From NCBI RefSeq assembly GCF_008365375.1, contig NZ_QOKW01000021.1:1-64000 (forward strand): a DNA stretch of 64,000 nt, written 5' to 3'. This document shows, piece by piece, positions 1 to 7,924 of this stretch. Below the pieces are notes generated by a model that was not told the DNA's origin, did not search any database, and saw nothing but the letters and a program-made list of their open reading frames with translations. A program made the translations under genes and the position numbers. Within the stretch, counting starts at the first letter, position 1. Every line of letters begins with the position of its first letter. The stretch is from Roseomonas genomospecies 6 (GTDB lineage: Bacteria > Pseudomonadota > Alphaproteobacteria > Azospirillales > Azospirillaceae).

Positions 1-53
1 GGGTAACGCAGCCCGCTGCGATCGTGGCGGTCTCGCTTCTCCGCTGTCCACAT
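1..53 (-). CDS. IS5-family-type transposase, N-terminal fragment (cut by window edge)
   Basis: Only the first 17 codons are in the window, on the minus strand from an ATG at 53. GGAGG lies five bases upstream of that ATG. The peptide begins MWTAEKRDRHDRSGLRYP, which resembles the start of IS5-group transposases (MWT..., then an RxGLRYPSDLTD-like stretch). The DDE catalytic domain would lie to the left and cannot be seen, so it is not known whether the transposase is intact. Confidence 0.55.
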   Translation of the reverse strand, partial: MWTAEKRDRHDRSGLRY

Positions 54-126
54 CTTCGCCTCCGTCTTGGAGGCTACCTTGAATCACAACCGATTCATCC
101 GATTCAACTTCTTCCCGGACAGGCTC
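1..126 (-). mobile_element. Right-hand end of an IS5-type insertion sequence (cut by window edge)
   Basis: Reading the minus strand, the sequence from about 126 leftwards begins GAGCCTGTCCGGGAAG, which looks like a terminal inverted repeat, and after about 70 bases reaches an ATG with a strong GGAGG ribosome site that opens a transposase-like frame. The host integrase reading frame is abruptly interrupted at about base 127, next to a TTA that could be part of a short target duplication. The rest of the element, including its other end, lies outside the window. The family is judged from the N-terminal protein pattern and end sequence only. Confidence 0.6.
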
Positions 127-1564
127 TAAAAGTCCGACGTAGGCTGTGAAAATCACGCAGTGGCTCGTACAGACCGCAGCGCCGACGGTAGTCGGTGAAA
201 TGGGTGCTGTAGGTATCGCCGAACTTTTCAAGCTCCCCGGTGGGCTTCAGTTCCGGGAAGATCCGAGCGTCTCGGACACGGCCCCTTTTGAACAGATCGA
301 GTGCGCCAATTTCTACCAGGAACGGGTGGACAGGGATGTTTCTGACACTGTTCTGGTTCTTCGTCCGCCGGTCACCTTCGTCATGGATTTTTATGAACGG
401 CGTTCCATGCGCGTCGAACCCCAGGTCCGAATGGTGAAGCTGAGCCAACTCCTCTAGGCGCCCGCCAGTCCACAGAGCCAGCACCGGTAGCCACCAGTAC
501 GCATCCCGGTATACATGCGGTCCAGGTTGATTTCGCTTCGAGAAGGCTTCCCGGCGGCTTCGTGTCCCTGACCAGACAGGCGAACGGAACAGGGCGTTCA
601 ACTGGTCGATCTGCCAGCTCTTCCGCTTACGCGCTGAGGGCACCCATTCCGACAGGTCGATGCCGTCGAACATCCCATTGATGTCAGCCTCATGGGCGAA
701 TTTGTAGTGTTTGATGGCGCACCGGAACATCGCTTTGACGTGCATTATGTGCTTGCCGATGGTGGTCTCCCCCATCGTTGGCTTGCCACGCGACTCCCGG
801 AGTAGCTGATCAATGCTCTTCTTCTGGTCCGACGGCGACTTACCTAGGCTGGCCTTGAAGCGTTCAAGCGTTCTGACCCACGCCACAATGTCGGCGCGCC
901 CGTAGGCGTTCAGCGCCTTGTTGCCGGTAACACGGGCGAACAGCCGGATGTAATTTTTCACATGACGGTCACTATCGTCCTGAAGTCGTTTTTCTTCGCT
1001 GTACGTCTCGTCGAGGAAGGCAATGACCTTGGGTGCGGGCGTTGACCTCATCGTTACGCCAAGGGTGCCGAGGAGGTCGCTCAGCTTGTCGATGGTTTCG
1101 GTCGCCTGTGCGATGCCACCGGCTTTCTCAACTTTGTCGCGCTCGTCGATCAGCGCTGTGATGACCTCCGCGTCGCGCAGGCCCTCTCGCTCGGCGTAGG
1201 CGACGTAGTCCCCGTGGCGTTCCAGCAGTCCGACTGTCTGGTTGTTAAGTGCCGTGTACTCGGCGGTGACCAGTTCCAGAGCGGCCGTTGTGTCCTGGAG
1301 TTGTCGTGTGGCCGCGTCCAGCGCCCGCGCCAGCGACGCAATCAGCGCATCCTTGTCCTGCCCCCCGTCCATGGTCCCCTTCCGCAACTGCTCAAACCAC
1401 GTCTGTGCGGCGACGTAGCACCGTGCGGCCGTGGTCCGGGCAACCCGGTGGTCCGCAGTGCCGAGTGACCGCTTGACCTCGGCTCGGCCAAGGCGGTTTA
1501 CCAAGTCGCGCGGGACGCGGCAACGGAATGAGTAAGCGGCGGTGCGCCGTACGAGGAACGCCAT
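104..1564 (-). pseudogene. Tyrosine-recombinase integrase truncated by an insertion sequence
   Basis: A leftward phage or island integrase. From the preferred start MAFLVRRTAAYSF (ATG at 1564) it has the N-terminal domain shared with the neighbouring prophage integrase (LVRRxAxYxxRxRVPxDL). It also has the core catalytic arginine box (ALWTGGRLEEL) and the HxxR box (FHSLRRTF). Immediately after HSLRRTF the frame runs into the insertion-sequence end at about 127 and stops, so the active-site tyrosine is missing. A longer frame to 1600 exists, but the 1564 start matches its homologue better. It should be unable to recombine. It probably belonged to an older island inserted at the same tRNA-Gln site, because its 5' end faces the att copy at 1651. 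Confidence 0.85.
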
Positions 1565-1579
1565 GGGTGCCCAACCAGC

Positions 1580-1602
1580 TGGTACACAGGGGTGGTACAC
1601 AG
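1580..1602 (+). repeat. Two tandem TGGTACACAG boxes upstream of the truncated integrase
   Basis: TGGTACACAG occurs at 1580-1589 and again at 1593-1602, giving a 13-bp period. The pair lies between the start of the truncated integrase and the att core at 1651. Position and tandem arrangement suggest arm-type binding sites for that older integrase, but this is inference. The boxes overlap the extended integrase frame, which supports the shorter start at 1564. Confidence 0.4.
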
Positions 1603-1650
1603 CGCGGCGCCGGGTGCCTCGAAAACGGCAGATTTCCTTGCCTGGAAAAT

Positions 1651-1670
1651 TGGCTGGGGCGCCAGGATTC
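1651..1670 (+). repeat. Left attachment site core (attL)
   Basis: This 20-bp sequence is identical to the 3' end of the tRNA-Gln gene at 20320-20339. Beyond the core the two copies diverge (TAATCCAGCC here, GAACCTGGGA in the tRNA T-arm), as expected for a recombination junction. It sits between two integrase genes that point away from it, so it is probably the shared junction of two elements that used the same target. Confidence 0.88.
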
Positions 1671-1725
1671 TAATCCAGCCCCATCCAACCCCTTGAGCAC
1701 TGTAATTATTGCGTTTTTCGGCGCT

Positions 1726-1764
1726 GACTGTTACACATAGCAGCCTCAGACGACTGATACGCGC
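1726..1764 (+). promoter_or_regulatory. Predicted integrase arm-type sites near attL
   Basis: GACTGTTACAC (from 1726) and CGACTGATACGC (from 1751) lie between the attL core and the intact integrase gene. The same word, CGACTGTTACGC, occurs just inside attR at 20267, with an inverted copy at 20288-20297. Near-identical words at both inner ends of an element are typical of integrase arm sites. The assignment rests on position and repetition only. Confidence 0.5.
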
Positions 1765-1773
1765 GAGAAAACA

Positions 1774-3567
1774 ATGTGCCTTGCAACCAACCTCGTTCGG
1801 CGCAATGCGACCTACTACATCCGGGCGCGGGTGCCGAAAGACCTGACAGGGCACATGGGCAAGGAAGAGGTGTGGAAGTCCCTTCGGACGAAGGACCCGC
1901 AGGAGGCGAAGCGACTTCTCCCGGCCGCGATGACGGAGCTTCACGCGCTGTTCGACGGTGAGCGCGCCAAGCGCGATCACGGTCCCGGTAACGGCGAACA
2001 GCGCCACGCCACGCCGCAGCGGTTCACCACCGAGCAGCTTCAGGGCTTCGCGCTCGACTACTACCGGGCCGAATTGGCGACGGACGAAGGGGAGCGGCTT
2101 CACGGCACCGATCCGACCTTCGCCGCGCTCCGTCAGCGCTCCGCGGAGTTGCAGCGTCGCGACCTCGGCATGAGCGGCAACTTCGTTCACGTCCACCATG
2201 CGGCCGACGCGATCTTCGAGCGCTTGGGGTGGACCGTGCGTCCGCCGGCCGACGAAGACCCTCACGCACCCCAGGGCGATCCTGCCCGGCCGGTCCTGCG
2301 GCGGGATGATCCTGCTTACCGGGAACTCTGCATGTGGCTCATGCGTGCGAAGGCGGAAACCAACAAGCGCTTCGCCGAGCGCGACCAGGGCGACTACGGC
2401 GGCACGCCGGCCGACCCGGTGCTCAAGCCGTCCCCCGCACCAGCGCCGGCCCCGTCAAGAGCCGAACCGGAACCCGCGGTGGTTGTCGCTCTCGAAGGCG
2501 AGACGCTGGCCGAACTGCATGGGCGCTACCTCGCCGAGCGGCAGGACATCACGCCTGAATGGGCAGGGACGAACCGGGCGATCATCCGGCTGTTCATCGA
2601 ACACGTCGGCGCCCGTAAGCCCGTCACGACGATCAACAAGCGTGACGTGCGCGAGTGGAAGTCTGAACTTCTCCATTTCCCTTCGCGTGGCACGCTACGC
2701 GGGGATAGAGGCACGTTCAAGGAGATCGTTGCGCGGAACAAACGGGAGAAGTTGCCGGCCGTCAGCGCGCGCACGATCAACAAGTATCTCTCTGCGCTCC
2801 GTCAGTTCGGGAAGTGGCTGGAGGATCACGACTACATCGAAGCGAACTTCGTCCCGGACGATATGTCGCTTCCAGAAGGCGACGACCAAGACAAGCGCGA
2901 TCCATTCACCGTCGCGCAGCTTGCCAAGCTGTTCAAGTCGCCCGCTTTCACCGGCTGCAAATCGAAGGACAGCGCTGAACAACACCTTCCGGGCAACGTG
3001 CGCCTGGACGATAGCCGCTATTGGGTGCCGCTTCTGGCGCTCTGGACCGGCGCGCGCCTCGGCGAACTGCTTCAGCTTCAGGTGTCCGACGTGCAGACGT
3101 TGAGCGGTGTCGTGTGCATCAACATCAACACCATCGGCGGGAAGCGCGTGAAGCGGAAGGCGAGTAAGCGCATCGTGCCCGTGCATTCGCACCTGAAGCG
3201 CTTGGGCTTCCTCGACTTCGTTGAGAGGCGGAAAGGGCAGGGTGCCGACCGGTTGTTTCCGGAGATCGAGCCCGATGCGCTCGGCCGCATTTCGAGCAAC
3301 TACAGCAAGGCGTTTGCAAAGTATATGAAGCGCATCGGCGTGAAGACTGACGAGCGGTTGACCTTCCATTCGTTCCGGCATTCGTTCGCTGACCAAATGC
3401 GCGTTGCCGGCTATCCAGACGCCACCATTGCCGCCATCATCGGGCAGTCAAACGCTACAGTCACGGCGAGCTATGGCGGACTGTCGGAGTTCGGCCCGAA
3501 GGAACGTGCCGTCATGGTTGAGTCTGTGAAATACGACGGTCTCGACCTCTCTCACCTTCATCCATAG
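1774..3567 (+). CDS. Phage tyrosine-recombinase integrase
   Basis: Catalyses site-specific integration and excision of the element. The protein has 597 residues, long for the family. The N-terminal region starts LVRRNATYYIRARVPKDL, like the truncated integrase across the att site. A central SAM-like core-binding domain lies around residues 240-370, and the C-terminal catalytic domain follows. Catalytic motifs are visible: the arginine box ALWTGARLGELL, a lysine-bearing beta hairpin (GGKRVKRKASKR), HSFRHSF for HxxR, and the tyrosine in TASYGG. Residues about 185-235 are a low-complexity linker rich in Pro and Ala. It starts about 100 bp inside attL, where an integrase is expected. The ribosome site is weak. 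It appears intact. Confidence 0.95.
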   Translation: MCLATNLVRRNATYYIRARVPKDLTGHMGKEEVWKSLRTKDPQEAKRLLPAAMTELHALFDGERAKRDHGPGNGEQRHATPQRFTTEQLQGFALDYYRAELATDEGERLHGTDPTFAALRQRSAELQRRDLGMSGNFVHVHHAADAIFERLGWTVRPPADEDPHAPQGDPARPVLRRDDPAYRELCMWLMRAKAETNKRFAERDQGDYGGTPADPVLKPSPAPAPAPSRAEPEPAVVVALEGETLAELHGRYLAERQDITPEWAGTNRAIIRLFIEHVGARKPVTTINKRDVREWKSELLHFPSRGTLRGDRGTFKEIVARNKREKLPAVSARTINKYLSALRQFGKWLEDHDYIEANFVPDDMSLPEGDDQDKRDPFTVAQLAKLFKSPAFTGCKSKDSAEQHLPGNVRLDDSRYWVPLLALWTGARLGELLQLQVSDVQTLSGVVCININTIGGKRVKRKASKRIVPVHSHLKRLGFLDFVERRKGQGADRLFPEIEPDALGRISSNYSKAFAKYMKRIGVKTDERLTFHSFRHSFADQMRVAGYPDATIAAIIGQSNATVTASYGGLSEFGPKERAVMVESVKYDGLDLSHLHP

Positions 3568-3600
3568 CCAAGCAACAATCTTGCGCACGGACGCCCTGAC

Positions 3601-3620
3601 CGTTATGATATAACATAACG
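3601..3620 (+). promoter_or_regulatory. AT-rich 7-bp inverted repeat upstream of the packaging operon
   Basis: CGTTATG and CATAACG are perfect inverted arms around six bases (ATATAA). The site lies 18 bp before the first small gene of the head operon, and no other promoter-like sequence is evident in this short gap. It looks like an operator overlapping a -10-like region (TATGATAT) controlling the late genes. Which protein binds is unknown; the RHH-type protein at 17916 is one candidate. Confidence 0.45.
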
Positions 3621-3638
3621 TTCGCAAGGGAGTCTGTC

Positions 3639-3842
3639 ATGGTTGAGTTTGGTGAGTTCTGGCCCGAGCCGGGCACGCTGCCGTTCGTCAACGCGCTGCA
3701 CGACGCGCACGCCCGCATCATCCTTGACCTCGACCATGACGACCCCGTGCCCATGCCGGGCGCGATCCTGCCCATGGTCAACGGGTCCTTCCCAGGCGCG
3801 GGAAACACGGGTGGCGGCAGCGCGGGAGTTTTCCAGCGGTAG
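3639..3842 (+). CDS. Small hypothetical phage protein at the head of the packaging operon
   Basis: A 67-residue protein starting MVEFGEFWPEPG, with AAGGGA a suitable distance upstream. No known domain was recognised. It is acidic in the middle (DLDHDD) and ends in a Gly-rich tail (GAGNTGGGSAG). It stands 21 bp before the terminase small-subunit gene and is probably co-transcribed with it. In this position some phages carry small HNH or accessory packaging proteins, but no HNH motif is visible. Treated as a real small gene because of its ribosome site and tight spacing. Confidence 0.6.
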   Translation: MVEFGEFWPEPGTLPFVNALHDAHARIILDLDHDDPVPMPGAILPMVNGSFPGAGNTGGGSAGVFQR

Positions 3843-3863
3843 ACCCCCCTCCCTTGATCCACA

Positions 3864-4346
3864 ATGGGTAGCGCTGTGGCTGCTGATCCTGAAGCTCTCT
3901 GGTCCATCAACGCCCTGGCCGCCGCGCTCGGCATGGACCGGCGCACCATCACCAAGCGTTTGAAGGAGACCGAGCCGGCCGACAAAGAAGGCAGGCACCC
4001 GGTTTACCGGCTCGGCGATGCGGTGCGCGCCATCTTCGAACTTGCCGACGCCGCCCAGGATGACCGCAACCGCTCCCGGCTTCTCGCTGCCCAGGCCGAA
4101 CAGGCTGAACTCAACCTTGAGCGCACCCGCGGCGAACTGCTGTCCCGCGCCGACGTGGAGCGTGCCGCCTTCGAGACGAGCCGCACCGAGCGCGCGACGT
4201 GGCAGGGATGGCCGGTGCGCGTCGGCCCCGTGCTGGCCGCGGAACTCGGCATTGACCACGCCCGGCTCACCGCGGCCCTGGAACGCGAGGTGCAGCGCCA
4301 GCTTGAAGACCGCGCCGCACCGGAAATGATTTCCGATGCTGCCTGA
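3864..4346 (+). CDS. Terminase small subunit, Nu1-like
   Basis: Likely recognises the packaging site and hands DNA to the large terminase. The 160-residue protein has an N-terminal winged-helix region (SINALAAALGMDRRTITKRL, then HPVYRLGDAVRAIFE). A long charged helix (residues about 65-100, LLAAQAEQAELNLERTRGELL) follows, as in lambda Nu1 and DUF1441-type proteins. The last 11 bases overlap the large-subunit gene, indicating translational coupling. The N-terminal few residues (MGSAVAAD) could be shortened; no strong ribosome site decides the start. Confidence 0.8.
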   Translation: MGSAVAADPEALWSINALAAALGMDRRTITKRLKETEPADKEGRHPVYRLGDAVRAIFELADAAQDDRNRSRLLAAQAEQAELNLERTRGELLSRADVERAAFETSRTERATWQGWPVRVGPVLAAELGIDHARLTAALEREVQRQLEDRAAPEMISDAA

Positions 4347-6237
4347 CGCCGCCACGATCTACGCCGATGCCTACCGCCGGGGCTTGCGTCCCGAACCGCG
4401 CCTGACCGTCTCGGAATGGGCCGACCGCCACCGGATGTTGTCGGGCAAGGCATCGGCCGAACCCGGCCCGTGGCGCACCGACCGCACCCCCTACCTGCGC
4501 GTCATCCAAGACGCTCTGTCGCCGCACAGCCCCTATGAGCGCGTCGTCTTCATGAAGGGCGCGCAGATCGGCGGGACTGAGGCCGGCAACAACTGGCTCG
4601 GCTACATCATCCACAACACCCCGGCCCCGACGCTCGCCGTGTCGCCGACGGTGGAGATGGCGAAGCGCGGCAGCAAACAGCGCCTCGACCCGCTGATTGA
4701 GGAAAGCCCGGTCCTTCGTAATCTTGTCGCGCCGGCCCGAGCGCGGGACAGCGGCAACACCGTCATGAGCAAGGAGTTTCCCGGCGGGGTGCTGGTGCTG
4801 ACCGGCGCGAACTCCGCTGTCGGGCTGCGCTCCATGCCGGCCCGCTTCCTGTTTCTGGACGAGGTGGACGCCTACCCCGGCGACGCCGACGGCGAAGGCG
4901 ATCCCGTCGCCCTGGCGATGGCCCGCACCAGCACGTTCGGCCCCCGCCGCAAGGTCTTCCTAGTTTCCACCCCGACCGTGGCCGGGGTGTCCCGGATCGA
5001 AGCCGCCTACGCCGAATCCGACCAACGCCGGTTCTTCCTGCCGTGCCCACATTGCGGCGACGCGGCCCCGCTGTCCTGGCAGCGCATCCGCTGGCCGGAA
5101 GGGCGACCCCGCGAAGCCTTCTGCGTCTGTGAGGCGTGCGGCGGGGTGATCGATGAGCACCACAAGGGCGCAATGCTGGCCGCCGGTGAATGGCGCGCAA
5201 CCGCGCCGGGCGACGGGCGCACCGCCGGCTTCCATCTGTCGGCCCTCTACTCCCCGCCGGGTTGGTTCTCGTGGGGCGACGCCGCCGAACAGTTCACCCA
5301 GGCGAAGGGCAACCCGTCGCGCCTGAAGACCTTCGTCAACGTGGTGCTCGGCGACGTGTGGACCGAACGCGGCGACGCCCCCGAGTGGAAGCGCCTTGCC
5401 GCCCGGCGCGAGACCTACCAGCGCGGTCACGTTCCGAAGGGCGCGCTTGCGCTCACCGCCGGGGTGGACGTGCAGGATGACCGGCTCGAAGTTGAGATCG
5501 TCGGGTGGGGCCGTGACCGGGTGTCGTGGTCGGTGGATCACGTCGTCATTCACGGCAACCCAGGCCAAGCCGACGTGTGGCGTGACCTGACCAGCCTGTT
5601 GAACAGCGACTTCCCCGGCCCCTTTGGCGGGACGCATCGCATCCTGAAACTGGCAATCGACATCGGCGGACACCACACCGACGCGGTTTACCGTTGGGCC
5701 GCGACAGACCCGGCGCGGATCATGGCCGTGAAGGGCATGGCGACCGCGACCGTTGCCCTTGGCCCGGCAAGCCGGGTGGAGGTGAACCGCGCCGGCCGGA
5801 AGGTCAAGCGCGGCGCGATGCTGTGGCCCGTCGGCGTTTCGACCCTCAAGGCCGACCTTTATGCCCGGTTGAAGCTGGACCCGCCCGACGAGGACCAGCC
5901 CGAACCGCCCGGCTTCTGCCACTTCCCCGGCTACGCCGACGAGTGGTTCAAGCAACTGTGCGCCGAACAGCTTGTGAAGCGCACGACGCGCATCGGGCAC
6001 ACGCGCTTGGAATGGGAAAAGACCCGCGACCGCAACGAAGCCCTGGATTGCCGTGTCTACGCAATGGCCGCGATGTTGGCCGCCGGAATCGACCGTTGGA
6101 CCGATGCGGACTTCCGCACCGCGGAGACCGCCGCCGGCTATCGCGATGCAAGATCGCACCTCGACGGTGCCATGGTTCCGCCGATACCGGTGCCCGCAAG
6201 ACGCGCGCCGGTCCGGTCCCAATGGATGAACGGCTAG
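4336..6237 (+). CDS. Terminase large subunit, GpA family
   Basis: ATP-driven motor and nuclease that packages phage DNA into the prohead. The protein has 633 residues, usual for lambda GpA-type terminases. The Walker A-like segment is KGAQIGGTEAGNNW (residues about 74-87), and Walker B is FLFLDEVDAYP near residue 170. A CxxC pair (PCPHCGDAA), a second Cys pair (CVCEACGG) and the C-terminal nuclease domain starting GVDVQDDRLEVEIVGWG follow, with conserved acidic residues in LAIDIGGHHTD. It overlaps the small subunit and is followed by the portal gene after a 59-bp AT-rich gap. Confidence 0.95.
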   Translation: MLPDAATIYADAYRRGLRPEPRLTVSEWADRHRMLSGKASAEPGPWRTDRTPYLRVIQDALSPHSPYERVVFMKGAQIGGTEAGNNWLGYIIHNTPAPTLAVSPTVEMAKRGSKQRLDPLIEESPVLRNLVAPARARDSGNTVMSKEFPGGVLVLTGANSAVGLRSMPARFLFLDEVDAYPGDADGEGDPVALAMARTSTFGPRRKVFLVSTPTVAGVSRIEAAYAESDQRRFFLPCPHCGDAAPLSWQRIRWPEGRPREAFCVCEACGGVIDEHHKGAMLAAGEWRATAPGDGRTAGFHLSALYSPPGWFSWGDAAEQFTQAKGNPSRLKTFVNVVLGDVWTERGDAPEWKRLAARRETYQRGHVPKGALALTAGVDVQDDRLEVEIVGWGRDRVSWSVDHVVIHGNPGQADVWRDLTSLLNSDFPGPFGGTHRILKLAIDIGGHHTDAVYRWAATDPARIMAVKGMATATVALGPASRVEVNRAGRKVKRGAMLWPVGVSTLKADLYARLKLDPPDEDQPEPPGFCHFPGYADEWFKQLCAEQLVKRTTRIGHTRLEWEKTRDRNEALDCRVYAMAAMLAAGIDRWTDADFRTAETAAGYRDARSHLDGAMVPPIPVPARRAPVRSQWMNG

Positions 6238-6287
6238 CGTTGTAAATTCTTTACACGACGCTTGCGAAATAAAGTTACAAGATTTAC

Positions 6288-6311
6288 AATTGAGCCATGT
6301 TCGGCTCAATT
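6288..6311 (+). promoter_or_regulatory. Hairpin with the portal start codon in its loop
   Basis: AATTGAGCC (6288-6296) and GGCTCAATT (6303-6311) are perfect 9-bp inverted arms. The six-base loop is ATGTTC, the first two codons of the portal protein. No Shine-Dalgarno sequence precedes the ATG. The structure could tune portal translation, act as an operator, or terminate terminase transcripts (TTTCG follows the stem). Further upstream, TTGTAAAT at 6239-6246 and ATTTACAA at 6282-6289 form an outer inverted repeat. Confidence 0.55.
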
Positions 6312-7757
6312 TCGTCCCGCATTGCTGAAGCCTTTGGCCGCAACCGCTCGGCGGTTCGCGACGGGAAGCGCTCGTTCGATGCCGCCGCGGGTGGCCGCCG
6401 CTGGGACAAGGCCCAGACCGTCGGAAACCTCAACTCCGCGGTCTTGGCCGCCTCTACGGTCTCCGCCCGCCGCGCGGCCTACTACGCGCGGAACAACGGG
6501 TGGGTGGATTCGGCCGTTTCGTCGCTTGTCGGCAACGCCGTCGGCACCGGAATCAAGCCCCGCTCGCAGCACCCCGACCCGGCTGTTCGTGAAGCCCTTC
6601 ACGCTCTCTGGGATCGCTGGGTTGACCTCGCCGACGCGGGCGGTTTGGGTGACTTCTACGGTCTTCAGGCCCTCGCCGTCCGTGCGATGATCGAAGGTGG
6701 CGAGGCGTTCGCCCGGTTGTGCACCCGGCTCCCGTCCGACGGTCTTCCGGTGCCGTTCCAGGTGGAGCTGATTGACCGGGAACAGGTGCCGCTCGACCGC
6801 TTCGGCGACCTCGGCAGCAACCGCGTCCGCGCCGGCATCGAATTCGACACCATCGGCCGGCGCATCGCCTTCCACGTCCTGCCCGCACGCCTCGACGATC
6901 CCTTCGCGCCGCTTGTCGGAAATGCCTACACCCCGACGCGCGTCCCGGCCGAAGACATGATCCACATGTTCCGGCCGATTGCCGCCGGGCAGCTTCGCGG
7001 GATCACGTGGCTTGCTCCGGTGCTTCTGCGCCTGCATGAGCTTGACCAATTCGAAGACGCGGCGCTGGTCCGTGCCAAGGTGAACGCCCTGTTCTGCGGC
7101 TTCATCCGCGACCCCGACGGCAGCGTTGCCGGGCAGAACGACGGTTCCGCCAACAACGGCATCCTCGACATGGGCATGGAGCCGGGCACGCTGCTGCCGC
7201 TCCCGCCCGGCGCCGACATCGCCTTCAGCGACCCCAAGGGCGATGCCTCTTACGATCCCTTCGTGAAGAACCATCTTCGCGCCATCGCCGCCGGGCTTGG
7301 GCTGCCCTACGAGGCGATGACCGGCGACCTGTCGGGAGTGAACTACTCGTCCATTCGCGCCGGCATGGTGGAGTTCCGCCGCCGGCTCGAACAGCTTCAG
7401 CACGGCGTGATTGTGCACCAGCTTTGCCGGCCGGTGTGGCAACGCTTCGTGCGCCTCGCCGTGCTGTCGGGAGAACTTCCCGCCCATGACTTCGACGCGA
7501 ACCCGGCGCCCTACCTGTCCGCGAAGTGGCTCCCGCCGCGGTTCGATTACGTCGATCCCGCGAAGGATATCCGCGCCGAGATCGAGGCCATCAACGCCGG
7601 GCTGAAGTCCCGGTCCCAGGCCATCGCCGAGCGCGGCTATGACGCCGAAGAGATCGACGCCGAGATCGCGACCGACCACGAGCGCGAACAGTCGCTCGGG
7701 CTGTCCTTCACCGTTCCGTCGGCCGACGTGCCGCCCCAGGCCCCGGATAATCCATGA
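6297..7757 (+). CDS. Phage portal protein, lambda family
   Basis: Forms the dodecameric ring at the capsid vertex through which DNA enters. The protein has 486 residues. The N-terminus (RDGKRSFDAAAGGRRWDK) and the segment ARNNGWVDSAVSSLVGNAVGTGIKP are typical of the lambda-type portal family. The central part includes the VELIDREQVP and IHMFRPIAAGQLRG segments, and the usual C-terminal clip and wing region follows. The start codon lies in a hairpin loop and lacks an obvious ribosome site. The stop overlaps the next small gene by ATGA. Confidence 0.92.
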   Translation: MFGSISSRIAEAFGRNRSAVRDGKRSFDAAAGGRRWDKAQTVGNLNSAVLAASTVSARRAAYYARNNGWVDSAVSSLVGNAVGTGIKPRSQHPDPAVREALHALWDRWVDLADAGGLGDFYGLQALAVRAMIEGGEAFARLCTRLPSDGLPVPFQVELIDREQVPLDRFGDLGSNRVRAGIEFDTIGRRIAFHVLPARLDDPFAPLVGNAYTPTRVPAEDMIHMFRPIAAGQLRGITWLAPVLLRLHELDQFEDAALVRAKVNALFCGFIRDPDGSVAGQNDGSANNGILDMGMEPGTLLPLPPGADIAFSDPKGDASYDPFVKNHLRAIAAGLGLPYEAMTGDLSGVNYSSIRAGMVEFRRRLEQLQHGVIVHQLCRPVWQRFVRLAVLSGELPAHDFDANPAPYLSAKWLPPRFDYVDPAKDIRAEIEAINAGLKSRSQAIAERGYDAEEIDAEIATDHEREQSLGLSFTVPSADVPPQAPDNP

Positions 7758-7924
7758 CCCAGGACATCGCCACCATGCGCGCCCTGCTGGCCGACGCCCG
7801 CGAACAGCTTGACGCGATCCGCCGTGACTTCAAACGGCAGGCCGACGCGCTGAAAGCCGCGCTCACCCGTTGCCCGGCCGACGTGGTGCCTGCCGTCCTT
7901 CGAGAGAGGCACCATGACCGCTGA
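7754..7924 (+). CDS. Small helical head-module protein (56 aa)
   Basis: A short gene between portal and the protease-capsid fusion, linked by a 4-base ATGA overlap to the portal stop and an 11-base overlap with the next gene. The peptide begins MTQDIATMRALLADAREQLD and is almost wholly helical with heptad-like leucines and alanines in its first 40 residues. Its function is unknown. It could be a scaffold-like or connector peptide, as small coiled-coil proteins are often coded here in lambda-type head modules. The dovetailed start and stop are the main reason to call it real. Confidence 0.65.
   Translation: MTQDIATMRALLADAREQLDAIRRDFKRQADALKAALTRCPADVVPAVLRERHHDR

Noticed and set aside
146..457. 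A 103-codon plus-strand frame at the left edge
   Set aside because: Antisense to the truncated integrase; no ribosome site or recognisable family.
1498..2265. A 255-codon minus-strand frame across the att site
   Set aside because: Overlaps the start of the intact integrase and the att core, and has no domain pattern.
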